From NCBI RefSeq assembly GCF_004135935.1, contig NZ_CP025086.1, forward strand, positions 186,001-250,000: a stretch of 64,000 bases of DNA. The letters run 5' to 3'. Shown piece after piece: positions 11,649-20,327 of the stretch. The DNA is from Methylovirgula ligni. GTDB taxonomy: Bacteria; Pseudomonadota; Alphaproteobacteria; Rhizobiales; Beijerinckiaceae. The stretch's first letter is position 1; every line of letters starts with the position of its first letter. A program made the position numbers and the translations under genes. Below the pieces are notes generated by a model. That model was not told the origin of the DNA, ran no database searches, and saw only the letters and a list, made by a program, of their open reading frames with translations.

Positions 11649-12224
11649 CTAGCGCTCGATCGTACCCGTGCGGCGTATCTTTTTCTGGAGCAAAAGAACG
11701 CCGTAGAGGAGCGCCTCAGCCGACGGGGGACAGCCCGGCACATAAATATCGACGGGCACGATCCGATCGCAACCGCGCACCACCGAATAGGAATAATGGT
11801 AATAGCCGCCGCCGTTGGCGCAGGAGCCCATCGAGATGACGTAACGCGGCTCCGGCATCTGGTCGTAGACCTTGCGCAAGGCCGGGGCCATCTTGTTGGT
11901 CAGCGTGCCCGCCACGATCATCACGTCGCTCTGCCGCGGCGACGCGCGCGGCGCGAAGCCGAACCGCTCGATATCGTAGCGCGGCATCGACACCTGCATC
12001 ATCTCGACCGCGCAGCAGGCGAGGCCGAAGGTCATCCACATCAGCGAGCCCGTGCGCGCCCAGGTGATCAACGCGTCGGCGCTCGTCACCAGCATGCCCT
12101 TGTCGGCAAGCTCGTTGCTGATGGCGAGAAAGGTCGGATCATCCGCGCGCACCGGCCTGCCGGTCGCGGGATGGACGAGCGTTCCGGAGCCGGTGCCGGT
12201 CTCGACGGAAGCGTTCAATCCCAT
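11649..12224 (-). CDS. nuoB: NADH-quinone oxidoreductase subunit B (cluster N2)
   Basis: A 191-residue subunit holding the terminal [4Fe-4S] cluster N2. The tandem cysteines Cys70-Cys71 in [10 protein letters not shown] and the distal Cys135 and Cys165 are intact. The start is taken at the ATG at 12224 ([10 protein letters not shown]), which overlaps the last 10 bases of nuoA. An in-frame start at 12296 would lie deep inside nuoA. Confidence 0.97.
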   Translation of the reverse strand: MGLNASVETGTGSGTLVHPATGRPVRADDPTFLAISNELADKGMLVTSADALITWARTGSLMWMTFGLACCAVEMMQVSMPRYDIERFGFAPRASPRQSDVMIVAGTLTNKMAPALRKVYDQMPEPRYVISMGSCANGGGYYHYSYSVVRGCDRIVPVDIYVPGCPPSAEALLYGVLLLQKKIRRTGTIER

Positions 12225-12580
12225 TCCAGGGCTCCCTTCTTCCACTCGTAGACGAAGCCGATCGTCAGCACCCCGAGGAAGATCATGACGGCCCAAAAGG
12301 CCGCCGCGCCAACCGCCTTGAACGCAAGAGCCCAGGGAAACAGGAAGGCAACTTCGAGATCGAAGATGATGAAGAGCAGAGAAACGAGGTAAAAGCGGAT
12401 ATCGAATTTCATCCGCGCATCGTCAAACGCATTGAAGCCGCACTCGTAGGCGGAAAGCTTTTCGCTATCTGGCGCCTTGAAGGCTAGCAAAAATGGCGCC
12501 ACCGCCAGGGCCCCGCTGATGACCGCCGCAACGGCCATGAAGATGACGAGCGGCAGATATTGGCTGAGCAGGTTTGGCAT
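12215..12580 (-). CDS. nuoA: NADH-quinone oxidoreductase subunit A
   Basis: A 121-residue membrane subunit and the first gene of the nuo operon. Three hydrophobic helices are visible, and the loop after the first contains the conserved [25 protein letters not shown] with the cysteine that reports the active/deactive state in related enzymes. The nuoB start lies inside its 3' end. Confidence 0.97.
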   Translation of the reverse strand: MPNLLSQYLPLVIFMAVAAVISGALAVAPFLLAFKAPDSEKLSAYECGFNAFDDARMKFDIRFYLVSLLFIIFDLEVAFLFPWALAFKAVGAAAFWAVMIFLGVLTIGFVYEWKKGALEWD

Positions 12581-12914
12581 GGTCGAACTAGCCTAGGTAG
12601 ATAGGCTGGAAGACTTCTAGTTCCAGTCTGGCGTTCCCTACCGCAGTGCAATCTGAGACGCAAGCGTACGGCGGTCACAAGCCAATGGTTTTCTGCATTT
12701 GGTTTCAGAGCCGACCGCCCGGCGCCCTCCCGGTTCGGGAAAATCTCCATAGCTACAAGCATTTCAATGCCTTGAAGGCTATCCGCCAAACTCAGCCGGA
12801 TCGGCACGTGAAGGCGGCAACGCAAGGCGCGCCGGAAGCCGGAATTTTGCAGAGCAAGAACGCGACTTCCCCACGCGCAGCTCCGGCGCACGTTTGCGTC
12901 AGGCTGGAGCCGGA
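12581..12914. other. non-coding leader and probable promoter region of the nuo operon
   Basis: 334 bases between nuoA and the phasin gene, both on the minus strand. No credible gene is seen. Just upstream of nuoA are two short inverted repeats: a 6-base stem with a 6-base loop at 12590-12607, and a partly adjoining 6-base stem (CTGGAA/TTCCAG) at about 12606-12626. They would form hairpins in the nuo leader RNA if transcription starts further upstream. I could not assign -35 and -10 boxes with confidence. Confidence 0.4.
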
Positions 12915-13226
12915 TTAAACAGCTGGCACGTTCCGCGTGACGTCCTTGATCACTTTGCTGGCTTCCGCGCCGTAATCGTCGAAAGCACCGCGCACGAAGC
13001 TCGAATGCACTTCGATGATTTCGGGCACCGAACCGCAGCTCTGCAACTTGCCGAAATAGTCGCTGTGTGCGCGGAGCCGGTGCGCGGCGAAGCGCAGGGA
13101 TTCGGACGCCACGACAACCGGCCATTCGACCAAGGTCTGCCGCCACACTTCCTGAAACGGCGAAGCCGCCGCCAAAAACTTGTTCTGCGCGTTGTGAATT
13201 TCAGAGCCGATAGCCTGCGTTTCCAT
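12915..13226 (-). CDS. phasin family protein
   Basis: A 103-residue protein of the small alphaproteobacterial phasin type, which coats polyhydroxyalkanoate granules. The largely helical sequence (FLAAASPFQEVWRQTLVEW followed by ESLRFAAHRLRAHSDYFGKL) matches the pattern of phasin_2 proteins. The start is the ATG at 13226, which has GGAGG 5 bases upstream; an in-frame start at 13292 lacks this. It is transcribed toward the nuo operon but separated from it by 311 bases. A second PHA-linked gene occurs at 50.3 kb. Confidence 0.75.
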   Translation of the reverse strand: METQAIGSEIHNAQNKFLAAASPFQEVWRQTLVEWPVVVASESLRFAAHRLRAHSDYFGKLQSCGSVPEIIEVHSSFVRGAFDDYGAEASKVIKDVTRNVPAV

Positions 13227-13454
13227 AACATCCTCCATCGGGCGCAATATTCTGCACGTTTGGATCGCGGATAGTTGGATTGCGAATAACAAGGCTGCGG
13301 GGCTGTGCCATCAGCGTGGCAGCTTAGCCCTCGCTTCAACGCCTGTTGCTTTATTCTACGCTGAGAATTTAACTCGTCTACAAGCGAGCATATTCAAGCG
13401 ATGTGACAAAAAATTCACTTCGCAAACTTGACCGCACTCTTTGGAACATCCCGC

Positions 13455-14450
13455 ATGAAAGCTATGGTCCTGCACAAGATCGGTGCCCCGCTCGTCTACG
13501 AAGACTTGCCTGATCCGCAGCCCGCCGCCGGACAGATTCGCGTGCGTGTCAGCGCCTGCGGCGTCTGCCGCACCGATCTCCATGTCGTCGACGGAGAATT
13601 GCCAAATCCGCAAGTGCCGATCGTTCCCGGACACGAGATTGTCGGACGGATCGATGCGATCGGCCCCAATGTGAGCGGCCTCAGCCTCGGCGAGCGCGTC
13701 GGCATCCCCTGGCTTGGCCATACCTGCGGCCATTGTCCCTATTGCCTGAGCGGACGGGAGAACCTCTGCGACGAACCGATCTTCACCGGCTACACGCGCA
13801 ACGGGGGCTTTGCGACCCATGCGGTCGCCGATGCCCATTATACCTTTCCGCTCGGCGAGCATGGCTCGGATCAGGAACTGGCGCCCTTGCTCTGTGCCGG
13901 CCTCATCGGCTGGCGTTCCTACGTCATGGCCGGCGAAGGCGAGACACTGGGGCTTTATGGCTTCGGCGCAGCGGCGCATATCATCGCGCAAGTGGCGATA
14001 AAACTCGGCCGACGGATTTTTGCCTTCACCAGCCCCGGCGATAGCGCGACGCAGGATTTCGCGCGCAGCCTCGGCGCCGTCTGGGCGGGTGGTTCGGACC
14101 AACCCCCGCCGGAAAAGCTCGACGCGGCGATCATCTATGCGCCCGTCGGCCCGCTTGTGCCGCTGGCGCTGGCCGCGGTGAAGAAAGGCGGCACCGTCGT
14201 CTGCGCCGGAATCCACATGAGCAATATTCCGGAGTTCCCCTACGATCTCTTGTGGGAGGAGCGGAAGCTGTTTTCCGTCGCCAACCTCACGCGCCAGGAC
14301 GGGCTGGATTTTCTGAAAATCGCGGCGGGCGCGGGCATCAAGACTTACACGACCGCCTACCCTCTCGATCACGCCAACGAGGCGCTGGCGGACCTGCGCC
14401 ACGGGCGGCTGCATGGCGCCGCCGTCCTCATCCCGCCGCAGGAAGCCTGA
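13455..14450 (+). CDS. zinc-dependent alcohol dehydrogenase
   Basis: A 331-residue medium-chain dehydrogenase of the AdhA-like zinc-binding type. Catalytic zinc ligands are Cys38 (CGVCRTDLH), His60-Glu61 (GHE) and probably Cys147. The structural zinc site is complete: Cys91, 94, 97 and 105. The Rossmann motif [15 protein letters not shown] is present. The start is the ATG at 13455; an upstream in-frame start at 13428 would add 9 residues. The substrate is not evident. Its 3' end overlaps the convergent kinase gene by 23 bases. Confidence 0.9.
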   Translation: MKAMVLHKIGAPLVYEDLPDPQPAAGQIRVRVSACGVCRTDLHVVDGELPNPQVPIVPGHEIVGRIDAIGPNVSGLSLGERVGIPWLGHTCGHCPYCLSGRENLCDEPIFTGYTRNGGFATHAVADAHYTFPLGEHGSDQELAPLLCAGLIGWRSYVMAGEGETLGLYGFGAAAHIIAQVAIKLGRRIFAFTSPGDSATQDFARSLGAVWAGGSDQPPPEKLDAAIIYAPVGPLVPLALAAVKKGGTVVCAGIHMSNIPEFPYDLLWEERKLFSVANLTRQDGLDFLKIAAGAGIKTYTTAYPLDHANEALADLRHGRLHGAAVLIPPQEA

Positions 14451-15981
14451 GCGCCGCGCGCGCGGCCTCCGCGAGCTCTGGGAGAGGCTGGCTGGCATCG
14501 AGCCGGGCCCAATTGAGCGCGCCGAGCGGGCGCGTGACTTGCTCACGCACGACGGGCGCGCGGGCATCCGACGCATCGTGCTGCCGTGCCTCGACACGCG
14601 CGACGAGCGTCTCGACCGGCGCCTCCAGCCAGAGGCCCGTGAAGGAGAGACCGAGACGCGCGGCGAGGGCCGTAAGCGCGTCGCGCTCCTCGGGCTTCGC
14701 GTGGACCGCATCGACGATGACGCTGTGGCCGGCCCGCAAGGCGATCTCGGCCAGCGCGAGCAGCCGCGCATAGACCCGCGCGGTCACCTCCGGCCGGTAG
14801 CCCTCCGGCGGCAGCGGCACGAATTCGTCTGCGCCGAAGAGGCGCTTGCGCTCGATATCGCTGCGGAGATGCACGGCGCCAGGCGCATGGCCGAGCTCGC
14901 TCGCCAGCGCCGCCGCCAGCGTGCTTTTGCCGGTGCCCGAGAAGCCGCCGACCGCGACAAGCCGGGCTTCCTGCGGGCGCAGAAAATCCTCCGTCGCGCC
15001 GAAGAACTGCCGCGCCTCGGCACTATGATCCCCGGCATCGAGATTGGAGAGCGCCGCCGTCACGAGCGCGCGAATTGCGGCCCGCAGCGCCAGAAACAGC
15101 GGCAGCGCCGCCAGCCCTTCAAGTTCCTGCTCAACCTCAGGCGCGCGCCACAAATAGCGGTTGAACAGGAGGTTGGCGTGGTCGCGCAGCCCTCTTTGCC
15201 AGAAATCCATCAGCACGAAGGCGAGATCGTAAAGGATGTCGATGGTCGCGAGCCCATCGTCGAATTCGATCGCATCGAACAGAACGGGCGTGCCAGCTTC
15301 GAGGACGATGTTACGCAGGTGAAGGTCGCCGTGGCAGCGCCGTACGTTGCCTTGCGCTTCCCGCCTTTCAAGCAGCGGCGCGACGGCCGAATAGGCCGCC
15401 AGGAACCGCGTCCGCAAATCCGCGACGCCGGCGGCAGGAAAGGTCGCGGACGCGGCGAGCCCGTCGAGCGTGTCGCTCATCCAGCCGCGGAATCTCTCCG
15501 CCGTGCGCTGATCATGGCGCGGGGAACGCGCATGCGCGGCGGAAATGGCCTCGGCAAGCCGGGCGGCGGTGGCAAGATCCAGTTCACCGCGCAGGGCGAG
15601 CTTGTCGAGCGTCTCGTCATCATCGAAGCGGCGGCTATGGACCGCCCATTCGATGATGTCGCCGTCCTCGCCGCCAAGACGAAGACCCAGCGGCGTACGC
15701 CGGATCGGCAGGACTTCGAGATAAATGTCCGGTGCGTTCGGACGATTGACGCGAATCTCGTTCTCGGAAGCGGCGCGGCGCTTTTCGAGCGTCGAAAAAT
15801 CCATGAAGGGATAATAGATCGCGCGCTTGACCTTATAGGCATCCGGCCCGGCGAGAAACACCACGGCGCCGTGCGTATCTATGCGCTTGATCGAGTTTTT
15901 TGCTGAATCCGGAAGGCCATATGCCGAGGGCTGCGCGAGGAACGCGAAAATCTCGCCCTGATCGGTCTGCTGTGTGCCCAC
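14428..15981 (-). CDS. APH-like and P-loop kinase fusion protein
   Basis: A 517-residue two-domain protein. The N-terminal part (about residues 1-330) has an aminoglycoside-phosphotransferase-type kinase core with the Brenner motif CHGDLHLRNI and the later LFDAIEFDD metal site. The C-terminal part is a small P-loop kinase domain with the Walker A motif GGFSGTGKSTLAAALA at about residues 342-357, resembling gluconate-kinase-like or zeta-toxin-like AAA_33 domains. This architecture is widespread in proteobacteria but its substrate is unknown to me. It is convergent with, and overlaps, the alcohol dehydrogenase gene. Confidence 0.82.
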   Translation of the reverse strand: MGTQQTDQGEIFAFLAQPSAYGLPDSAKNSIKRIDTHGAVVFLAGPDAYKVKRAIYYPFMDFSTLEKRRAASENEIRVNRPNAPDIYLEVLPIRRTPLGLRLGGEDGDIIEWAVHSRRFDDDETLDKLALRGELDLATAARLAEAISAAHARSPRHDQRTAERFRGWMSDTLDGLAASATFPAAGVADLRTRFLAAYSAVAPLLERREAQGNVRRCHGDLHLRNIVLEAGTPVLFDAIEFDDGLATIDILYDLAFVLMDFWQRGLRDHANLLFNRYLWRAPEVEQELEGLAALPLFLALRAAIRALVTAALSNLDAGDHSAEARQFFGATEDFLRPQEARLVAVGGFSGTGKSTLAAALASELGHAPGAVHLRSDIERKRLFGADEFVPLPPEGYRPEVTARVYARLLALAEIALRAGHSVIVDAVHAKPEERDALTALAARLGLSFTGLWLEAPVETLVARVEARQHDASDARAPVVREQVTRPLGALNWARLDASQPLPELAEAARAALRLPAAG

Positions 15982-16019
15982 GGCTGCTCTTCACGCGATG
16001 GATGAAGTCCCGAAGGCTA

Positions 16020-16061
16020 AGCGAATTCCGAAAAAGTTGGCAGACTTTTTCGGAATTCGCT
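16020..16061. repeat. perfect 18-bp inverted repeat
   Basis: Two 18-base arms, 16020-16037 and 16044-16061, are exact reverse complements around the 6-base loop TGGCAG. The arms begin AGCGAATTCCGAAAAAGT. It lies in the 133-base gap between the sgaA stop at 16115 and the kinase start at 15981, both on the minus strand. It could act as a terminator for sgaA, although no clean U-run follows the stem. It could also be a dispersed palindromic element. No second copy was noticed in the window. Confidence 0.75.
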
Positions 16062-16114
16062 CCAGTATTTAAACTCAGTGGGCAGCGCCCGAGCGCCGCC
16101 CACTAAAGCTATGA

Positions 16115-17326
16115 TTATTCCGCCGCCGCAAGCTTGTGCGACGGGTTCTTCGCCTGCTCAGCGAGATAGTTGATCGCCGCCTGAACGCCGCCCTTCTTGT
16201 GCGGGATGCCGGCGAGCTCGAGGCTCATCTCGACGCCGCTGAGCGCGCCGAGGATCGTCAGGTCGTTCGTGTCGGCGAGATGGCCGATGCGGAACACCTT
16301 GCCGGCGACGCGGCCGAGGCCGGTGCCGAGCGAAATGTCGAAGTTCTCAAGCGCGATGGCGCGGAACGCATCGGCATCATGGCCCGGCGGCAACAGCACC
16401 GAGGTGACGACCGGCGAATAGTACTTCGGGTCCTTGCAAAGCACTTCGAGGCCCCAGGCGACAACGGCGCGGCGGGTCGCCTCGCCATGACGCCTGTGGC
16501 GCGCGAAGACGCGGTCGTAACCCTCCTGCTCCAGCAGGTCGAGCGCGACGTCGAGGCCATAGAGCAGGTTCGTTGCCGGCGTATAGGGGAAAAAGCCATT
16601 GGCATTGTTGGCGAGCATGTCGGCCCACGACCAATAGGACTTGGCGAAGCCCGACTTCTTCGAGGCTTCGAGCGCCTTCTGGCTGATGGCGTTGAAGCCA
16701 AGGCCCGCCGGCAGCATGAGGCCCTTCTGCGAGCCGGCGATGGTGACGTCGATGCCCCATTCGTCGTGACGCAGATCGATCGAGGCGAGCGACGAGACAG
16801 CGTCGACGAAATACAGAGCCGGGTGCTTCAACTCGTCGAGCACCTGACGGATTTCCTGCAGCGGCGAGGTCGTGCCGCTAGCCGTCTCGTTGTGGACGAC
16901 GCAGACCGCCTTGATCTCGTGGTTCTTGTCGGCCTTGAGACGCTCTTTGATCTGGGCCGGATCGGCGCCGATGCGCCAATCGGACTCGATGAACTCCGGC
17001 TTTAGGCCGAGGCTTTTCGCCATCGTATTCCAAAGCGAAGCGAACTGGCCCGTTTCGAACATGAGAACTTTGTCGCCCGGCGACAGGGTATTGACGAGCG
17101 CCGCTTCCCAGCCGCCCGTGCCCGAGGACGGGAAGATGATGACCGGGTTCTTGGTCTTGAAGGGAGCCTTGACCTTTTCGAGGACGCGCTTCGACAGCTT
17201 CTGGAACGCGGGGCCGCGATGATCGATGACCGGCTGGTCGATCGCGCGCAGCACGGGATCGGGGATCGGCGTCGGGCCGGGAATTTGCAGGAAATGACGG
17301 CCGGGGCTCCGCGGCTTGTTGCTCAT
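16115..17326 (-). CDS. sgaA: serine--glyoxylate aminotransferase
   Basis: A 403-residue fold-type I PLP enzyme that converts serine and glyoxylate to hydroxypyruvate and glycine. The N-terminal GRHFLQIPGPTPIPDPVLRAID is typical of the family, and the PLP lysine is Lys201 in GSQKGLMLPAG. In methylotrophs this is a serine-cycle enzyme; in other bacteria it serves photorespiratory-type or serine metabolism. No other serine-cycle gene is next to it in this window, so the pathway role is inferred. The alternative name alanine--glyoxylate aminotransferase belongs to the same family. Confidence 0.93.
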   Translation of the reverse strand: MSNKPRSPGRHFLQIPGPTPIPDPVLRAIDQPVIDHRGPAFQKLSKRVLEKVKAPFKTKNPVIIFPSSGTGGWEAALVNTLSPGDKVLMFETGQFASLWNTMAKSLGLKPEFIESDWRIGADPAQIKERLKADKNHEIKAVCVVHNETASGTTSPLQEIRQVLDELKHPALYFVDAVSSLASIDLRHDEWGIDVTIAGSQKGLMLPAGLGFNAISQKALEASKKSGFAKSYWSWADMLANNANGFFPYTPATNLLYGLDVALDLLEQEGYDRVFARHRRHGEATRRAVVAWGLEVLCKDPKYYSPVVTSVLLPPGHDADAFRAIALENFDISLGTGLGRVAGKVFRIGHLADTNDLTILGALSGVEMSLELAGIPHKKGGVQAAINYLAEQAKNPSHKLAAAE

Positions 17327-17787
17327 CGTCTATGTCTCCAAATCTCAAATGCCGCCTTTGCCCAGATGAAGGACAAACGCTCGTGGTTTATTTTTAGGCA
17401 GGTCCGCGCCGCAGACCCCCTCGCGCCCTCTTTCCGGCCGAGAAATCGACTAGAAAAATTCGGTCATCGAGCAAAAGACTCGAGAAAACGCCAGCCGAGC
17501 GCGCAAAAACTGCGCATTCTGGCAGCGCCATCGCGGTTGGCGCATGAATACGGTCAAAACTGGCAGGGCTCAACACAAATTTGGCGATGTAGCAAAGACT
17601 TCGCGTGTGCGGCGCAAAAGAGCATTTCGCTTCGCAGCATCCTCTAGAAGCGCGATATTACGAGGGTCGAAGCCGCAAAAATAAGCGCCCGCTGGCGCGG
17701 ATTTCCGCGCCCCGTGCGCATTTGACGCGCGGCCGCCAGCGGAGCGGCGGGGCGGCGCAAAATTCGCCTCGCCTATTTCGTGCGTGC
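17327..17787. other. intergenic region between divergent sgaA and the bufferin operon
   Basis: About 460 bases with no credible gene. It must hold the sgaA promoter (minus strand) and any operator upstream of the bufferin promoter candidate. Several short open frames run through it on both strands, but none has a ribosome binding site or recognisable sequence. Confidence 0.6.
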
Positions 17788-17813
17788 GTAACAAGGCCGG
17801 GGTTCCGCACGAA
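17788..17813 (+). promoter_or_regulatory. candidate ECF sigma-F-type promoter of the bufferin operon
   Basis: GTAACA at 17788-17793 and CGAA at 17810-17813 are separated by exactly 16 bases. As I recall, the element reported for sigma-F-controlled heavy-metal genes of Caulobacter is GTAACC-N16-CGAA, so this is one mismatch from it. It lies 64 bases upstream of the bufA2 ATG, leaving a leader of about 55-60 bases. No sigma-F or cognate anti-sigma gene is in the window. A one-mismatch hit somewhere in 64 kb is expected by chance, but one placed correctly in front of this operon is not. Confidence 0.6.
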
Positions 17814-17877
17814 TACGCCCTTGGCGCAGCAGCGCCGTGGCACCCGTTTGAGGGACGATCTCTTTGAGGAGCATCAA

Positions 17878-18135
17878 ATGAAAATGACATTTGTTTCGGG
17901 CGGTAGCATCGCGGCGGCGGCGGTAGCACTGGCGATTGCCGGCACGACAGTGGCGCCGAGCTCGGCTGTCGCGGCCGGCAAGGTTCATTGCCTTGGGGTA
18001 AATTCCTGTAAAGGCCACAGCGATTGCCACACCGCCAACAATGCTTGCAAGGGCCAGAATTCCTGCAAGGGCCAGGGCTTCTTGTTGGAGAAGTCCAAGC
18101 ACGCCTGCCTGAAACTCGGCGGCAAGATCGGCTGA
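17878..18135 (+). CDS. bufA2: BufA2-type bufferin precursor (Cys-rich exported metallophore)
   Basis: An 85-residue precursor. Residues 1-33 form a signal peptide ending SSAVAA, so the product should reach the periplasm. The mature part has six cysteines (38, 44, 50, 57, 63, 77) in a repeated pattern, NSCKGxxxC followed by ACKGQNSCKGQG, the hallmark of BufA2-type peptides. In characterised bufferins some cysteines are turned into thiooxazoles by an MNIO enzyme and the product binds copper. The start is the ATG at 17878 with GAGGAG about 7 bases upstream. The maturase gene follows after 99 bases that contain an imperfect GC-rich hairpin. No DoxX-like bufD is adjacent. Confidence 0.85.
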   Translation: MKMTFVSGGSIAAAAVALAIAGTTVAPSSAVAAGKVHCLGVNSCKGHSDCHTANNACKGQNSCKGQGFLLEKSKHACLKLGGKIG

Positions 18136-18151
18136 GCCGCGAAATCCAAAA

Positions 18152-18184
18152 GGGGGCGCCCGCGCGGTCCGCCGCCGGGCGTCC
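18152..18184 (+). other. imperfect GC-rich inverted repeat between bufA2 and bufB
   Basis: The arms around 18152-18167 and 18169-18184 can pair imperfectly in a very GC-rich stem with almost no loop. There is no following U-run, so it is not a standard terminator. Its place after a small precursor gene suggests a role in mRNA stability or partial attenuation, which would give more precursor than maturase. That role is inference. Confidence 0.3.
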
Positions 18185-18234
18185 ATCAAACCGGGGCCCG
18201 CGATAAACTTCGCACGATAAACATGGAGCCAGCG

Positions 18235-19074
18235 ATGCAGAAACCCTCTCCGCTTGGTTTCGGCCTCGGGTTGCGCCCGATCTATTATCGCGAAATTTTC
18301 GAATCCAAGCCGCCCGTCGACTGGTTCGAAGTGATTTCCGAAAATTACATGGTGAAGGGCGGGCCGCCGCTCGCGGCGCTGGAACGGATTCGCGCCGATT
18401 ATCCCATCGTGATGCACGGCGTCTCAATGTCGATCGCCTCAACCGCGCCGCTCGACATGGATTATCTCGCAGCGCTGAAGAACCTCGCCGACAGGTTCCA
18501 GCCGGAATATGTCTCCGACCACCTCTGCTGGACCGGTGTCCACGGCCTCAACCTGCACGATCTGCTGCCCATCCCCTATACGCAGGAAGCGCTGGACCAT
18601 GTCGTCCGCCGCATCGCCCAGGTGCAGGATTTTCTCGGCCGCCGCATCGCGATCGAAAATGTTTCGAGCTATGTGACCTTTGCCGAATCGGAAATGGACG
18701 AATGGACCTTCGTTCGCGAGCTTGCGCGCCGCGCCGACTGCTGGCTGCTGCTCGACGTCAATAATGTCTTCGTCTCTGGATACAACCACGATTTCGACCC
18801 GCATGAATTCCTGAGCTCAATCGATGTCGATCGCGTCGTGCAATTCCATCTCGCCGGCCACGAGGATCAGGGCACGCACAAGATCGACACACATGACGAG
18901 CCGGTCAGCGAAGAGGTCTGGACGCTGTTTGCCGAAGCCTGGCGGCGCTTCGGCCCCGTCTCGACCATGATCGAGCGCGACGACAAGTTTCCGCCCTTCG
19001 CCGAATTGCTTGCCGAACTGCAACGCGCCCGCGAGATCGCCGCGACCGTCTCCAGGATCGGGGCGGCGGCATGA
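18235..19074 (+). CDS. bufB: MNIO (DUF692) bufferin maturase
   Basis: A 279-residue TIM-barrel multinuclear non-heme iron oxidase. The expected metal ligands are visible: His61 (MHGVSMS), Asp95-His96 (SDHLCW), Glu141 (IENVSSY), Asp174 (LLDVNNV), His205 and His209 (QFHLAGH), Asp221 (HDEPVS) and Glu247 (MIERDD). The family modifies cysteines of small peptides, as MbnB does in methanobactin synthesis. The start is taken at the ATG at 18235, which has GGAG 6-7 bases upstream; the ATG at 18223 lacks a site. It follows the precursor gene and overlaps bufC by ATGA, so substrate and partner are clear from context. Confidence 0.9.
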   Translation: MQKPSPLGFGLGLRPIYYREIFESKPPVDWFEVISENYMVKGGPPLAALERIRADYPIVMHGVSMSIASTAPLDMDYLAALKNLADRFQPEYVSDHLCWTGVHGLNLHDLLPIPYTQEALDHVVRRIAQVQDFLGRRIAIENVSSYVTFAESEMDEWTFVRELARRADCWLLLDVNNVFVSGYNHDFDPHEFLSSIDVDRVVQFHLAGHEDQGTHKIDTHDEPVSEEVWTLFAEAWRRFGPVSTMIERDDKFPPFAELLAELQRAREIAATVSRIGAAA

Positions 19075-19874
19075 GTCTCGCGACGCTGCAGGCCAAATTT
19101 CAAGCCGCTATTCTCGGCCTCGATGCGGATCGGAACATTCTGGCGGACATCAACGCTTCGCGGCGGCTTGAACCGGCGATGCGTTTCCACGTCTACGCGC
19201 GCGCCTACCGCCTGAGGCTCGCGGGCCTTCTGGCCGAAGACTTCAAAGTGCTCAACAACGCCCTTGGCAACGATGGCTTTCACGCGCTGGCGGAGGCCTA
19301 TATCGACGCGACGCCCTCGCATCACCGCAATGCGCGCTGGTATGCGCGCGATCTGCCGGATTTCATGCAGGCGACCGCCCCCTGGAACGAAAGCCGGGGC
19401 CTCATCGACATCGCCCGTCTGGAGCGGGCGCTGGCCGACGCTTTCGATGCGACGGACGCCGCGGCCTGCCCGGTCGCCGCGCTCGCGGCACTGGCGCGCG
19501 AGGACTGGCCGCAAGTGCGTTTCGCCCTTCACGCGAGCGCGCGCGTGCTGACCTTGACGAAAGGGATCGCCGCGGCCTTTGAAGCTGCGGCGGCCGAAAC
19601 GCCCTGCCCCGAGCCGGATGAGACACAGGACGAATTCCTGCTCGTCTGGCGCAATGGGGATGCACAGGTCGTCTACCGGGAGTTGACTGCGGCCGAGGCA
19701 TTAGCCTTGCGCGAGGCTCTCGCCGGCAAAAGCTTCGGCGACATATGCGCGCTTCTTCAATTTCGCGACGAGGCTGATGCGGACGCGGTCGCCGCACGCG
19801 CCGGCAGCTATCTCGCGCAATGGTTCGCGGATGGCCTCATCATCGAGGTGCGCAATCCGCCCGGCACGCTCTAA
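19071..19874 (+). CDS. bufC: DUF2063-type partner of the bufferin maturase
   Basis: A 267-residue protein whose N-terminal part (LATLQAKFQAAILG ... FHVYARAYRLRLAGLLAEDF) matches the DUF2063/HvfC domain. These proteins accompany DUF692 enzymes and are thought to bind and present the precursor peptide. The rest, to residue 267, is the variable C-terminal domain of BufC. The ATG overlaps the bufB stop. Its last 4 bases overlap the convergent small gene at 19871-20212. Confidence 0.85.
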   Translation: MSLATLQAKFQAAILGLDADRNILADINASRRLEPAMRFHVYARAYRLRLAGLLAEDFKVLNNALGNDGFHALAEAYIDATPSHHRNARWYARDLPDFMQATAPWNESRGLIDIARLERALADAFDATDAAACPVAALAALAREDWPQVRFALHASARVLTLTKGIAAAFEAAAAETPCPEPDETQDEFLLVWRNGDAQVVYRELTAAEALALREALAGKSFGDICALLQFRDEADADAVAARAGSYLAQWFADGLIIEVRNPPGTL

Positions 19875-20212
19875 GGCGCGATCGCGGCGCGCGCCGCGGC
19901 CAGCGCCGCCTCGCATGCCTTGACGTCGCCGTTGTGGTCGGCCACGCGGGCGTGTTTCAGTTCTCTGAGCGCGCGCTTGACACCGGCATAGCCGCGCTGG
20001 CGTTTTTCCGCGGCGGCGATCGAGGCCGGCGTCGGCTGATGATGCAGCAGCGCCGCCCGCGACTCGCGATCTCCGGGACTCGCCGCGGCGATCGCGTCGA
20101 TTCGCGCATCGACCTGCCTCTGAACCTTATCGATCTGCGGGCTGCAGGAAGACGCCTGCGCGCCCGATGCCGACAGGAGCGCACATATGAGCAAAGACAT
20201 CCGCCGTTTCAT
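19871..20212 (-). CDS. small exported protein of unknown function
   Basis: A 113-residue protein with a classic signal peptide (MKRR followed by a hydrophobic core and ASGAQAS). The mature part is helical and has two cysteines, one just after the cleavage site and one near residue 99, which could form a disulfide. GGAG lies about 7 bases before the ATG at 20212. It is convergent with the bufferin operon and overlaps it by 4 bases. I do not recognise the family; the charged Arg/Ala-rich helical region suggests a periplasmic helical bundle. Confidence 0.6.
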   Translation of the reverse strand: MKRRMSLLICALLSASGAQASSCSPQIDKVQRQVDARIDAIAAASPGDRESRAALLHHQPTPASIAAAEKRQRGYAGVKRALRELKHARVADHNGDVKACEAALAAARAAIAP

Positions 20213-20327
20213 TACTTCGCTCCAGGATCATGGCCGCTGCGTCGCCGCCGTGAATTTAGGCTAAAATGGCGGTCGTGCGAAAGATAGAACCGAGCCCGCC
20301 CATAAAAGTGCAGAAAGCCATGCTGCC

